The notes under the pieces: generated by a model
Told to the model about the DNA's origin: nothing
Seen by the model: the letters and a program-made list of their open reading frames with translations, nothing else
Databases searched by the model: none
Position numbers and translations under genes: made by a program
Part shown: piece by piece, positions 1 through 8,324 of the stretch
How the letters are laid out: the number at the start of each line of letters is the position of its first letter
How positions within the stretch are numbered: position 1 is the first letter of the stretch
Assembly (NCBI GenBank): GCA_052380005.1
Contig: JBQTCJ010000001.1
DNA: 64,000 nt
DNA from: Salinarimonas sp052380005
GTDB taxonomy: Bacteria; Pseudomonadota; Alphaproteobacteria; Rhizobiales; Beijerinckiaceae
Reading direction: 5' to 3' (one strand)

Positions 1-1623
1 GAGCGCGGCGCCGGCGAACCCCTCCGGCGTCGCGAAGGACGCCGCCTCGCCCGACATGTTCAGCGCCACGAGGCAGGCGTCGGCGCCGATCCGCCGCTCG
101 TAGACGAACAGGCGCGGGTCGTCCGGCAGGTGGTCGCGGAAGTCGCCGTAGACGAGCTCGGGCCGCGCCTTGCGCAGCGCGATCAGCCGCCGGTAGGCGT
201 GGTAGACGGACGCGTCGTCCGCCCGCGCGGCGGCGGCGTTGACCGTGCCGTGGTCGGGATGGACGTGGAACCACGGCGTGCCCGTGGTGAAGCCGGCGTT
301 GGGGCCGTCGTCCCATTGCATCGCCGTGCGCGCGTGGTCGCGCGAGGTGCGCCAGAGGTTCTCCAGGAACTCCTGCGCGCCGACCTTCCCGGTCTCGACC
401 CAGTCCGACCAGGCGCCCTTGCCCTCGACGTCGTCGTAGTCCTCGATCGTCGCGAAGGGGTAGTTCGTCATGCCGATCTCGTCGCCCTGGTAGACGATGG
501 GCGTGCCCTTCAGCGTCAGCGTCAGCGTCGCCAGGAGGCAGGCGGAGCGCACCCGCCAGCGCGGCCCGTCGTCGCCGAAATGCGAGACGAGGCGCGGGTT
601 GTCGTGGTTCGACAGCGACACCGCCCGCCAGGCGGTGCGGCCGAGGAGCCGCTCCATGTCCGTGAAGACGCGCTTGAACACGGGCAGCGGCACGGGCTTC
701 CAGCGCCACATGCCGGCGCGGTCGATGCGCACCGCGTCGAAGTGGATGAGCATGTCGAGCGGCCCCGACCCTTCGGCGACGAGCCGTGCCGCGCGTGGCA
801 GCGGCACGCCGAACGCCTCGCCGAGCGCCACCTTGTCGGCACCGCGATAGACCTCCCGGCGCATGTCGCACAGGTGCTCGAACAGGCGCGGGCCGTCGGC
901 GTGGTAGTACTCCGGAGCGTCGCGATGCCGAGGCGGGTAGTCCGGGAAGGCCGGGTCCTTGGAGACGAAGGCGATGACGTCGAGTCGGAAGCCGTCGACG
1001 CCCTTGTCGAGCCAGAAGCGCATCGCATCAAAGATCGCCGCGCGCGCGGGCTCGCTCTCCCAGTTCAGGTCGGGCTGCTTCTCGTGGAAGAGATGCATGT
1101 ACCACTCGCCGGTCGCGTCGTCGCGCGCCCAGGCGGAGCCGCCGAAGAAGGAGCGCCAGTCGTTGGGCGGCGCGGCGCCGCCGTCACGGCCGGGATGCCA
1201 GACGTACCAGTCGCGCCTCCCGCTCTCCTTCGAGGCGCGGCTCTCGACGAACCAGGCGTGCTCGTCGCTCGAGTGGTTGACCACCATGTCGACGATGAGC
1301 CGCATGCCGCGCGCCTTCACGGCGGCGAGCAGCGCATCGAAATCCGCCATCGTGCCGAACTCGGCGCCGACCGCGCGGTAGTCGCGCACGTCGTAGCCGT
1401 TGTCGACGTTCGGGCTGTCGTAGTGCGGCGAGAGCCAGATCGCGTCGACGCCGAGATCGGCGATGTGGTCGAGGCGCGCGATCACGCCCGGGATGTCGCC
1501 GATGCCGTCGCCGTTCGAGTCCTGGAAGGAGCGCGGCCAGACCTGGTAGAACACCGCCTCCTTCCACCAGTGCCGGACGTGGCCGTTCACGGTCTCGCGC
1601 GAGGTGTCGCCGGCCGCCGTCAT
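1..1623 (-). CDS. GH13 alpha-glucosidase (oligo-1,6-glucosidase type), C-terminus cut by window edge
   Basis: Glycoside hydrolase family 13 enzyme expected to hydrolyse terminal alpha-glucosidic bonds of small malto-, isomalto-oligosaccharides or sucrose-like sugars in the cytoplasm. About 541 codons are visible; family members are usually 530-560 residues, so only the last few may be missing. The barrel starts with FYQVWPRSFQDSNGDG near residue 22. All catalytic regions are present: nucleophile Asp in GFRLDV (about 213), acid/base Glu in ALGEAFG (about 270), the NHDNPR transition-state Asp (about 339), and the downstream QGDEIGM motif (about 380). The ATG at 1623 overlaps the stop of the upstream S49 peptidase gene in an ATGA, so the two are probably co-transcribed, though no functional link is evident. 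Family call is firm; substrate (maltose, isomaltose, trehalulose, sucrose) cannot be told from what I see. Confidence 0.92.
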   Translation of the reverse strand, partial: MTAAGDTSRETVNGHVRHWWKEAVFYQVWPRSFQDSNGDGIGDIPGVIARLDHIADLGVDAIWLSPHYDSPNVDNGYDVRDYRAVGAEFGTMADFDALLAAVKARGMRLIVDMVVNHSSDEHAWFVESRASKESGRRDWYVWHPGRDGGAAPPNDWRSFFGGSAWARDDATGEWYMHLFHEKQPDLNWESEPARAAIFDAMRFWLDKGVDGFRLDVIAFVSKDPAFPDYPPRHRDAPEYYHADGPRLFEHLCDMRREVYRGADKVALGEAFGVPLPRAARLVAEGSGPLDMLIHFDAVRIDRAGMWRWKPVPLPVFKRVFTDMERLLGRTAWRAVSLSNHDNPRLVSHFGDDGPRWRVRSACLLATLTLTLKGTPIVYQGDEIGMTNYPFATIEDYDDVEGKGAWSDWVETGKVGAQEFLENLWRTSRDHARTAMQWDDGPNAGFTTGTPWFHVHPDHGTVNAAAARADDASVYHAYRRLIALRKARPELVYGDFRDHLPDDPRLFVYERRIGADACLVALNMSGEAASFATPEGFAGAAL

Positions 1624-2531
1624 AGCCCGAGCCTCGCCCAGAGCGCACGCTCCTCCAGCGCCGCGATCGCCGCGCGGGGATCGACGAGGGCGCTCCCGAG
1701 CGCCCCGCCGAGCGCGCCCTCGATCCCCCCGAGCGGCGCCTCCTGCTGCGGCCCGCGCCGCAGGATCTGCGCGAGCACGCCCGGGCGCGGCGGCTGGACG
1801 AGGCGCAGGCGCACCTTGTCGCCGAGCTTCTCGCGCAGCGTCGTGCGGATCTCGCCGATGCCGTCCACGAGCCCGAGCGCCTTCGCGTCCTCCCCCGCCC
1901 AGAACGCGCCGGAGAACAGCTCGGCCTCCTGCGTCCCGTCGAGCCGCGCGCCGCGGCGCTCGCGCACGAGATCCTTGAAGCCCGAGAAGATGCGCTCCTG
2001 GATCGTGCGCAGGCGCGCCACGTCGTTCGGGTCCTCCGGCCGGAACGGGTCGAGGATCGCCTTGTTCTCGCCCGTCGTGTAGAGCCGCCGCTCGATGCCC
2101 CAGCGCCCGATCAGCTCGTGGAAGCCGAAGCCGCCGGAGACGACTCCGATCGAGCCGACGATCGAGTTCGGGTCGGCGAAGATCTCGTCCGCGGCGCAGG
2201 CGATCATGTAGCCGCCCGACGCCGCCGCGTCCTCGCAGAAGGCCCAGACCGGCAGCTTCTTCTCGGTCGCGAGCAGCCGGATGCGGCGGTGGATCAGGTG
2301 CGACTGCGTGGGCGAGCCGCCCGGCGAGTTGACGAGGAGCGCCACTCCCTTCGCGCCCGGCATGCCGAAGGCCTTCTCCAGCGCCGCCGCGACCCCCTGG
2401 AAGCTCAGCCCCTGCCGCAGCCCCACCCCGACCCCGATGGCGCCGGCGAGCCGCACCACCGGCACGAGCGGATGCTCGGCGCGGAAGCGCGGCGAGACGA
2501 GGAAACGCAGGCGATCGGTGAAGGAGGGCAC
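1620..2531 (-). CDS. S49 family signal-peptide-peptidase-like serine protease (SppA/SohB type)
   Basis: Short-form SppA-type protease of 303 residues that would cleave residual signal peptides or membrane protein fragments. The Ser/Lys dyad is visible: Ser in AAASGGYMIA (about residue 105) and Lys in ENKAILDPF (about 160). The conserved LLVNSPGGSPTQS and GSIGVV motifs are also present. I chose the GTG at 2531 because GGAGA lies 8 bases upstream and the sequence beginning VPSFTDRLRF matches the usual start; the frame stays open further upstream to 2708 but that part looks non-coding. There is no obvious N-terminal transmembrane helix, only a weakly hydrophobic PLVPVVRLAGAIGVGV segment, as in many alphaproteobacterial short SppA proteins. 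Its stop overlaps the GH13 start. Confidence 0.9.
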   Translation of the reverse strand: MPSFTDRLRFLVSPRFRAEHPLVPVVRLAGAIGVGVGLRQGLSFQGVAAALEKAFGMPGAKGVALLVNSPGGSPTQSHLIHRRIRLLATEKKLPVWAFCEDAAASGGYMIACAADEIFADPNSIVGSIGVVSGGFGFHELIGRWGIERRLYTTGENKAILDPFRPEDPNDVARLRTIQERIFSGFKDLVRERRGARLDGTQEAELFSGAFWAGEDAKALGLVDGIGEIRTTLREKLGDKVRLRLVQPPRPGVLAQILRRGPQQEAPLGGIEGALGGALGSALVDPRAAIAALEERALWARLGL

Positions 2532-2682
2532 GGGCGGTCTCCGGGTCCGGGAAAGGCGGCGGCATCTCGGCGGAGGTGGTGAGCCGAGCCACGGGCAACG
2601 TAGGGACCACGTCGCGGGGCGACAAGCGCCGTCGGGCGCTCCGCGCCGCGCCGTGGGGCCTCGCCCGCCGCCGACGGAATGC

Positions 2683-2711
2683 TTGACACTAGGGAAGGAC
2701 TCGGCCAATCT
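2683..2711 (+). promoter_or_regulatory. Candidate sigma-70 promoter of the first ABC operon
   Basis: TTGACA at 2683-2688 is a perfect -35 box. A 17-base spacer leads to a weak -10 match (CAATCT, 2706-2711). It lies in the only non-coding stretch before the importer operon. The -10 is poor, which would fit an activated or derepressed promoter. Inference only. Confidence 0.4.
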
Positions 2712-2743
2712 TCCTTGTAAGGAAATCTATTCCACTATAAGGG
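2711..2743 (+). promoter_or_regulatory. Putative IclR operator pair upstream of the ABC operon
   Basis: Two adjacent elements are seen. TTCCTTGTAAGGAA (2711-2724) is a perfect 14-base palindrome. TTCCACTATAAGGG (2730-2743) overlaps the ribosome binding site GGGAGG of the binding-protein gene. The second has the form TTCCANNNTAAGGG, which recurs at 10628-10641 in front of the SelA-like gene next to an IclR regulator. Sharing by two promoters of one pathway suggests an IclR operator; binding is inferred. Confidence 0.5.
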
Positions 2744-2752
2744 AGGAACGCC

Positions 2753-4291
2753 ATGAGATTCGGATCCAAGGGACATCTGCGCCTCGCCGCCCCGCGCCTG
2801 CTCGCCGCCCTGGTGGCGGGGACCGCGCTCGCCGGCCCCGCCTTCGCCGACACGGTCAACGTCGCCATCGTCGGCGAGGCGGACACGTTCGACCCGATGA
2901 TGTCCACCAAGGACGTGGTCAGCATCGTCACGCAGCACTTCCTCGAGACGCTCTACACGTTCGACGGCTCCTGGGCGGTGGCGCCGCTGCTCGCCGCCGA
3001 CATGCCGGAGATCTCCGAGGACGGCCTGACCTACACGATCCGCCTTCGCGACGGGGTGACCTTCCACGACGGCTCGGCGATGGACTCCGCCGACGTCGTC
3101 GCCTCGCTCGAGCGCTGGCTCGCCGTCGCCTCCCGCGGCAAGGGCGTGGCCGACAAGGTCGAGGCGGTCGAGGCGACGGACCCGCTCACGGTCGAGATCC
3201 GCATGACGGAGGCCTACGCGCCGCTCCTGTCGCTGCTCGCCTTCTCCAACTCCGCCGCGGTGATCTACCCGCAGGAGACGATCGCCGAGACCATGACCGA
3301 CATCGTCGGCACCGGCCCCTACCGCATCGTCGAGCACGTGCCGGACCAGTACCTCCAGCTCGCCCGCTTCGAGGACTACGCCTCGCGCTCCGAGCCGTCG
3401 GACGGTGGCGCCGGCGCGCGCACGCAGGCGCCCGACGAGATCCGCTTCCTGCCCGTGCCGGACGCCAACACCCGCGTCGAGGGCCTCCTGTCGGGCCAGT
3501 ACCACTTCGCCGACGGCCTGCCGGCGGAATCCTACGCGCGCATCGCCGAGACCGAGGGCGTCGAGCCGATGCTGCTGCGCCCCTTCGGCTGGCCGGTCTT
3601 CGCCATCAACCACAAGGACGGGCTCCTCACCGACCTGACGATCCGCAAGGCGCTCCAGGCGGCGCTGCCGATGGACGACATGCTCTACGCCGCCTTCGGC
3701 GACGACAACTTCTTCGTCGTGGACGGCCCGATGTACCCCGAGGGCTGGGCCTGGCGCAGCGAGGCGGGTACCGAGCTCTACAACCAGAACGACCAGGCCA
3801 AGGCGGCGGACCTCCTCGCCGAGGCGGGCTACGACGGCACGCCGCTGCGCATCCTCACCTCGCGCCAGTACGAGTTCCACTTCAAGATGGCCGAGGTCGC
3901 CAAGATGGCGCTCGAGGCGGCGGGCTTCACCGTCGAGATGAACGTGGTCGACTGGGCGACGCTCGGACAGCAGCGCAACGACCCCGCGCTGTGGGACATC
4001 TACATCACCCACTCGCCCTTCCTGCCGGAGCCCGCGCTCACCGACCTCTACGCGCCGACCTCGCGGCTCGGCTGGTCGGAGCCCGAGAAGGACGCGATCC
4101 TCGCGCGCTTCACCACCGAGACCGACGAGGAGACCCGTCGCGAGCTCTTCGGCCAGCTCCAGGAGAAGCTCTACGAGGACGTCGGCTTCATCAAGATCGG
4201 CGGCTTCAACGCCCTGATGGGGCACGCCGCCGGGCTCGAGGGCGTCACCGCCACGCCGTGGCCGTTCTTCTGGAACGTGACGCTCGACTGA
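2753..4291 (+). CDS. ABC transporter family 5 substrate-binding protein
   Basis: Periplasmic solute receptor of the dipeptide/oligopeptide/opine type (SBP_bac_5), 512 residues, delivering substrate to the two permeases that follow. A Sec signal peptide is clear: a positive start, then LLAALVAGTALAGPAFA with a likely cut before DTVN. Family hallmarks include DTFDPMMSTKD, the YTIRLRDGVTFHDG segment (about residues 96-109) and SADVVASLERWL. ATG at 2753 has a strong GGGAGG site 5 bases upstream. It is the first gene of a seven-gene operon ending at 9781. The ligand is unknown; the amidohydrolase and RidA genes in the same operon point to an N-acylated, cyclic or peptide-like amino compound rather than an ordinary nutrient peptide. 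Confidence 0.93.
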   Translation: MRFGSKGHLRLAAPRLLAALVAGTALAGPAFADTVNVAIVGEADTFDPMMSTKDVVSIVTQHFLETLYTFDGSWAVAPLLAADMPEISEDGLTYTIRLRDGVTFHDGSAMDSADVVASLERWLAVASRGKGVADKVEAVEATDPLTVEIRMTEAYAPLLSLLAFSNSAAVIYPQETIAETMTDIVGTGPYRIVEHVPDQYLQLARFEDYASRSEPSDGGAGARTQAPDEIRFLPVPDANTRVEGLLSGQYHFADGLPAESYARIAETEGVEPMLLRPFGWPVFAINHKDGLLTDLTIRKALQAALPMDDMLYAAFGDDNFFVVDGPMYPEGWAWRSEAGTELYNQNDQAKAADLLAEAGYDGTPLRILTSRQYEFHFKMAEVAKMALEAAGFTVEMNVVDWATLGQQRNDPALWDIYITHSPFLPEPALTDLYAPTSRLGWSEPEKDAILARFTTETDEETRRELFGQLQEKLYEDVGFIKIGGFNALMGHAAGLEGVTATPWPFFWNVTLD

Positions 4292-4300
4292 ACGTCTCGC

Positions 4301-4330
4301 GCGACGGCCGGCCCTCGCGCCGGCCGTCGC
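4301..4330 (+). repeat. Strong stem-loop between binding-protein and permease genes
   Basis: Perfect 12-base arms (4301-4312 and 4319-4330) around a 6-base loop. There is no T-run, so it is not a classical terminator. Such hairpins after a binding-protein gene commonly protect the upstream mRNA so the receptor is made in excess over the permeases; that role is inferred. Confidence 0.6.
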
Positions 4331-4357
4331 CGCCCCACCCACCCGAGCGGCTCGAAA

Positions 4358-5299
4358 ATGACCTCCTATCTCGCCCGGCGGCTCGTCGGCATGGTCGTCG
4401 TCATCCTCCTGGTGCTGACGATCGCCTTCGTCATCGTGCGGCTCGCGCCGGGCGACCCGGCGGCGCTCATGCTCGGGCCGGAGGCCACACCGCAGGACGC
4501 CGAGGCGCTTCGCGCACGGCTCGGCCTCGACCGGCCGATCCTCGTGCAGTACCTCACCTTCGCCGGCAACGCGCTGCGCGGCGATCTCGGCACCTCGATC
4601 TTCTTCAACCGCCCCGTGACCGAGGTGCTGGCGGGCCGGGCCGAGCCGACGATCTTCCTCGCCCTGATGTCGCTCGCCATCGCCCTCGTCATCGCCACCC
4701 CGATCGGTATCCTCGCCGCCTACCGCCGCGGCTCCTGGCTCGACCAGGGCGCGATCTCCACGGCGATGCTCGCCGCCTCGGTGCCGAGCTTCTGGACGGG
4801 GCTGATGCTCCAGCGCTGGCTCGCCACCGAGCTCGGCTGGTTCCCGGCCGCCGGCTACGGCGGGCCGGACGCCGACTTCCTCGAGCGCATGCGCCACCTG
4901 ATCCTGCCCTCGATCGTGCTCGGGATCGTCAACTCGGCGCTGATCCTGCGCTTCACCCGCGCCTCGATGCTCGACATCCTGGGCGAGGACTACATCCGCA
5001 CCGCCCGCTCGAAGGGCATGCGGGAGCGCCGCGTCGTGCTGCGCCACGCGCTCAAGAACGCGGCGATCCCGATCATCACCATCGTCGGCCTCACCTTCGC
5101 GCTGCTGGTCTCGGGCGCCGTCGTGACCGAGCGGGTGTTCAACATCCCCGGGCTCGGCAACCTCGTCGTCTCGGCCGTGCTGCGGCGGGACTATCCCGTG
5201 ATCCAGGGCACGCTGATCGTGGTGGCGAGCCTCTACGTCCTCATCAATCTCCTGACCGACCTCCTGTATCTCGTGGTCGACAAGCGCGTGAGGTACTGA
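4358..5299 (+). CDS. ABC transporter permease (DppB type)
   Basis: Inner-membrane permease of 313 residues pairing with the next gene. It shows the DppB/OppB layout: an N-terminal helix (LVGMVVVILLVLTIAFVIV), a periplasmic segment with RLGLDRPILVQYL, then the binding-protein-dependent transport domain. The cytoplasmic coupling (EAA) loop is IRTARSKGMRERRVVLRHAL near residue 210, followed by KNAAIPIITI. It sits 66 bases after the binding-protein gene, with the hairpin in between, and ends 4 bases before the second permease. Confidence 0.93.
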   Translation: MTSYLARRLVGMVVVILLVLTIAFVIVRLAPGDPAALMLGPEATPQDAEALRARLGLDRPILVQYLTFAGNALRGDLGTSIFFNRPVTEVLAGRAEPTIFLALMSLAIALVIATPIGILAAYRRGSWLDQGAISTAMLAASVPSFWTGLMLQRWLATELGWFPAAGYGGPDADFLERMRHLILPSIVLGIVNSALILRFTRASMLDILGEDYIRTARSKGMRERRVVLRHALKNAAIPIITIVGLTFALLVSGAVVTERVFNIPGLGNLVVSAVLRRDYPVIQGTLIVVASLYVLINLLTDLLYLVVDKRVRY

Positions 5300-5303
5300 C
5301 GCC

Positions 5304-6161
5304 ATGGCCGCCGGCGCCCGCGCGCGCGAGCCGCGCTTCCTCGAGCTCCTGTTCGCCCGGCGCTCCGTCGCCGTCGCGCTCGTCGTGTTCGTCGTGGTCC
5401 TCGTCGCCTGCGTCCTCGCCGACGTGGTCGCCCCCGCCGATCCGGCGCGGATGTCGGTGCGCGCCCGGCTCACGCCGCCGGGCGAGGCCTACCGGCTCGG
5501 CGCCGACGCCTTCGGGCGCGACGTGCTCTCGCGCCTGCTCCATGCCGGGCGCGTGTCGCTGACGATCGGGCTCGGCGTGGCGCTGGTCTCCTCCGCGATC
5601 GGCATCGCGATCGGCCTGCTCGCCGGCTTCTATAGGCGGCTCGACGGCGCCCTCTCGCGCCTGATCGACGCGATGATGGCCTTCCCCGACATCCTGCTCG
5701 CCATCGCGCTCGTCTCGATCCTGGGCGGCTCGATCGTCAACGTGGTCGTCGCGCTGTCGATCGTCTACGCGCCGCGGATCGCGCGCATCGTGCGCGCCTC
5801 GACCCTCGTCGTGCGCGAGCTGCCCTACGTCGAGGCCGCCCGCGCGCTGGGCTCCTCCACGCGCACGATCATGACCACGCACGTCCTGCGCAACATCGTC
5901 TCGCCGATCGTGGTGCAGAGCACCTTCATCTTCGCCTACGCCATGCTGGCGGAGGCGGGGCTGTCCTTCCTCGGCGTCGGCGTCGACCCCTCGACGCCGA
6001 CCTGGGGGACGATGATCGCCGAGGGGCGCCAGTACATAGACCAGGCCGCGTTCCTCATCCTGTTTCCCGGCATCGCGATCTCGGTCTCGGTCCTGTCGCT
6101 GCAGATCATCGGCGACGGGCTGCGCGACGCCATGGACCCACGCCTCGCAAAGGACCTCTGA
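5304..6161 (+). CDS. ABC transporter permease (DppC type)
   Basis: Second membrane component, 285 residues, of the DppC/OppC class. It has an N-terminal helix (VAVALVVFVVVLVACVLADVV), the typical RLGADAFGRDVLSRLL motif (about 68-84), and five core helices. The EAA loop runs through VEAARALGSSTRTIMTTHVL before the AGLSFLGVGVDPSTPTWG motif that marks this class. ATG at 5304 follows the previous stop by 4 bases; the next gene starts 1 base after its stop, so translation is probably coupled. Confidence 0.93.
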   Translation: MAAGARAREPRFLELLFARRSVAVALVVFVVVLVACVLADVVAPADPARMSVRARLTPPGEAYRLGADAFGRDVLSRLLHAGRVSLTIGLGVALVSSAIGIAIGLLAGFYRRLDGALSRLIDAMMAFPDILLAIALVSILGGSIVNVVVALSIVYAPRIARIVRASTLVVRELPYVEAARALGSSTRTIMTTHVLRNIVSPIVVQSTFIFAYAMLAEAGLSFLGVGVDPSTPTWGTMIAEGRQYIDQAAFLILFPGIAISVSVLSLQIIGDGLRDAMDPRLAKDL

Positions 6162-6162
6162 C

Positions 6163-7290
6163 GTGGCTCTGACGCTGACCAACTTCACCCCCGTCGCACT
6201 CGGGAGCGCGCCCGCCACGATCCACGTCGGCGACGACGGGCGCGTGGTCGCCGAGCCGCCGGCGGGCGCGCGCGTCGTCGATTGCGGCGGGCGCTTCCTC
6301 TCGCCGGGCTGGTGCGACCTGCACGTCCACGTCTGGCACGGCGGCACGGACATCTCGGTGCGCGCCGCCGAGGCCGGGCGGGCGACGGGCGTCACCGCGA
6401 TGGCGGACGCCGGATCGGCGGGCGAGGCGAGCTTCCACGGCCTGCGCGAGTACGTGATCGACCCCGCCGCCGAGACCGTGCGCGCCTTCCTGAACATCGG
6501 CTCGATCGGGCTCGTGGCCTGCAACCGCGTGCCCGAGCTCATCGACATGCGCTCGATCGACGTCGACCGCACGCTCGCGGTCGTCGAGGCCAACCGCGAC
6601 GTGATCTGCGGCATCAAGGTGCGGGCGTCGGGCGTCATCGTCGGCGCCTGGGGCATCACGCCGGCCAAGATCGCCAAGCGCGTCGCCGAGATCGCCGGGC
6701 TGCCGCTGATGGTCCACGTCGGCGAGCCGCCTCCCCTCATCGACGAGGTCTTCGACATCCTCTCGCCCGGCGACATCGTCACCCATTGCTTCAACGGCAA
6801 GAAGGCGGGCTCGATCTCCGACACGCAGGCGTTGTTCGACCAGGCGGTGCGGCTCGCCGGCGAGGGCGTCGTCATGGACGTCGGCCACGGCGTCGCCTCC
6901 TTCGACTTCGCCACCGCGCGTCGCGCGATCGAGCGCGGCTTCCTGCCCGACACGATCTCGACCGACCTGCACCTGCGCAACATCGCCGGGCCCGTGCACG
7001 ACCTCGCGCTCACCGCCTCGAAGCTGCTCGCGGTCGGCATGGGCTTCGAGGCGTGCATCGCCGCGATCACCACCCGCCCGCGGGGCATCCTGAAGATCGC
7101 GCAGGCCGACGCGGCGGCGCCGGGCGCGCGCGCCGACTTCACCGTCTTCGGGCTCGAGGAGAGCGGCGAGGTCGCGGTGGACAGCATGGGCGCCACCCTC
7201 GCGCTCGAGCGTGTGCTCACCCCCTCCTCGACCGTGATCGGCGCCTCGCTCGCGCCGGCGGCGCGCCGACACGCGGCGGCGCCGTCATGA
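6163..7290 (+). CDS. EF_0837-type amidohydrolase/deacetylase family metallohydrolase
   Basis: Cytoplasmic dihydroorotase-like amidohydrolase of 375 residues. Metal-site residues of the superfamily are visible: DLHVHVW (HxH), a likely carboxylated Lys in GIKVRAS, His in LMVHVGE and THCFNG, and the catalytic Asp in STDLHLRN. These are the signatures of the family known from Enterococcus EF_0837, whose genes usually neighbour a SelA-like PLP enzyme, as here (10670). Its placement between the permeases and the ATPases of an importer argues that it acts on the imported compound, breaking an amide or cyclic amide. GTG start at 6163, one base after the preceding stop. Exact substrate unknown. Confidence 0.85.
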   Translation: MALTLTNFTPVALGSAPATIHVGDDGRVVAEPPAGARVVDCGGRFLSPGWCDLHVHVWHGGTDISVRAAEAGRATGVTAMADAGSAGEASFHGLREYVIDPAAETVRAFLNIGSIGLVACNRVPELIDMRSIDVDRTLAVVEANRDVICGIKVRASGVIVGAWGITPAKIAKRVAEIAGLPLMVHVGEPPPLIDEVFDILSPGDIVTHCFNGKKAGSISDTQALFDQAVRLAGEGVVMDVGHGVASFDFATARRAIERGFLPDTISTDLHLRNIAGPVHDLALTASKLLAVGMGFEACIAAITTRPRGILKIAQADAAAPGARADFTVFGLEESGEVAVDSMGATLALERVLTPSSTVIGASLAPAARRHAAAPS

Positions 7291-8324
7291 GCGGGACGAT
7301 CCTCGAGATCGAGGGCCTGCGGGTGGCGTTCCGCGCCCGGCGCGGCGCGGTCACCGCGCTGCGCGACGTGAGCGTGGGGCTCGGCGCGGGCCGCACCCTC
7401 GCGCTCGTGGGCGAATCGGGCTCGGGCAAGTCCGTGACGTCGCTCTCGGTGATGGGGCTCCTGGCGAGCAACGCCGAGGTCGAGGCCGGCCGCATCCTCT
7501 ACCGGCGCCGCGACGGGAGGCGGGTCGACCTCGCCCGGCTCGGCGAGCGGGACTTCCGGGCGATCCGCGGGCGCGAGATCGCGATGATCTTCCAGGAGCC
7601 GATGTCCTCGCTCAACCCCCTCTTCACCGTGGGGGACCAGATCGGCGAGATGCTGCTCCTGCACACCGATCTCGACGCCCGCGCCCGGCGCCGCCGGGTG
7701 ATCGAGATGCTCGAGCTCGTCGAGATCCCCGCCGCCGCCGCGCGCATGAACGCCTATCCGCACGAGCTCTCCGGCGGCATGCGCCAGCGGGTGATGATCG
7801 CGCTCGCGCTCGTCTGCGATCCCGCGCTGCTGATCGCCGACGAGCCGACGACCGCGCTCGACGTGACGATCCAGGCGCAGATCCTCGACCTGATGCGCCG
7901 GCTCCAGCGCGAGCTCGGCATGGCGATCCTGTTCATCACCCACGACATGGGCGTCGTCGCCGAGATGGCGGACGACGTGGCGGTGATGTACGCGGGCGCC
8001 GTCGTGGAGGCCGCGCCGGTGGCGACGCTGTTCGCGCGCCCGAGCCACCCCTACACGCGCGGGCTCCTCGCCACGATCCCGAGGCCGGGCCGCCCGCGCG
8101 GCGAGCGGCTCGTGCCGATCCCCGGCAGCGTGCCCTCGCTCGCCGCCATGCCGCCGGGCTGCGCCTTCGCCCCGCGCTGCCCGATCGCGATCGAGGCCTG
8201 CCGGGAGCCGGTGGCCCTCGCGCCGCTCGAGGGCGACCACCGCGTCGCCTGCCACAGGGTGGGGACAGGGGCGGGGACAGAGGCGGGCGCGCACGCGCGC
8301 GGGACGGTGGGCGCCCATGGCTGA
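7287..8324 (+). CDS. ABC transporter ATP-binding protein (DppD type)
   Basis: First of the two ATPases, 345 residues. It shows Walker A GESGSGKS, Q-loop MIFQEPMSSLNPLF, signature LSGGMRQRV, Walker B LLIADEPTTALD and switch His in FITHDMG. The C-terminal oligopeptide/dipeptide extension has the Cys-rich GCAFAPRCPIAIEAC motif seen in Dpp-type ATPases, a possible Fe-S binding site. ATG at 7287 forms an ATGA overlap with the amidohydrolase stop. The last 15 or so codons are Gly/Ala/Thr-rich and poorly conserved. Confidence 0.93.
   Translation: MSGTILEIEGLRVAFRARRGAVTALRDVSVGLGAGRTLALVGESGSGKSVTSLSVMGLLASNAEVEAGRILYRRRDGRRVDLARLGERDFRAIRGREIAMIFQEPMSSLNPLFTVGDQIGEMLLLHTDLDARARRRRVIEMLELVEIPAAAARMNAYPHELSGGMRQRVMIALALVCDPALLIADEPTTALDVTIQAQILDLMRRLQRELGMAILFITHDMGVVAEMADDVAVMYAGAVVEAAPVATLFARPSHPYTRGLLATIPRPGRPRGERLVPIPGSVPSLAAMPPGCAFAPRCPIAIEACREPVALAPLEGDHRVACHRVGTGAGTEAGAHARGTVGAHG

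Noticed and set aside
4301..4330. Intrinsic terminator after the first binding-protein gene
   Set aside because: No T-run follows and the permease genes continue on the same strand; a message-stabilising hairpin is likelier.
2735..5473. Very long open frame on the minus strand opposite the first permease operon
   Set aside because: Arg/Glu/His-rich antisense shadow of GC-rich genes; no family motif; overlaps well-supported plus-strand genes.
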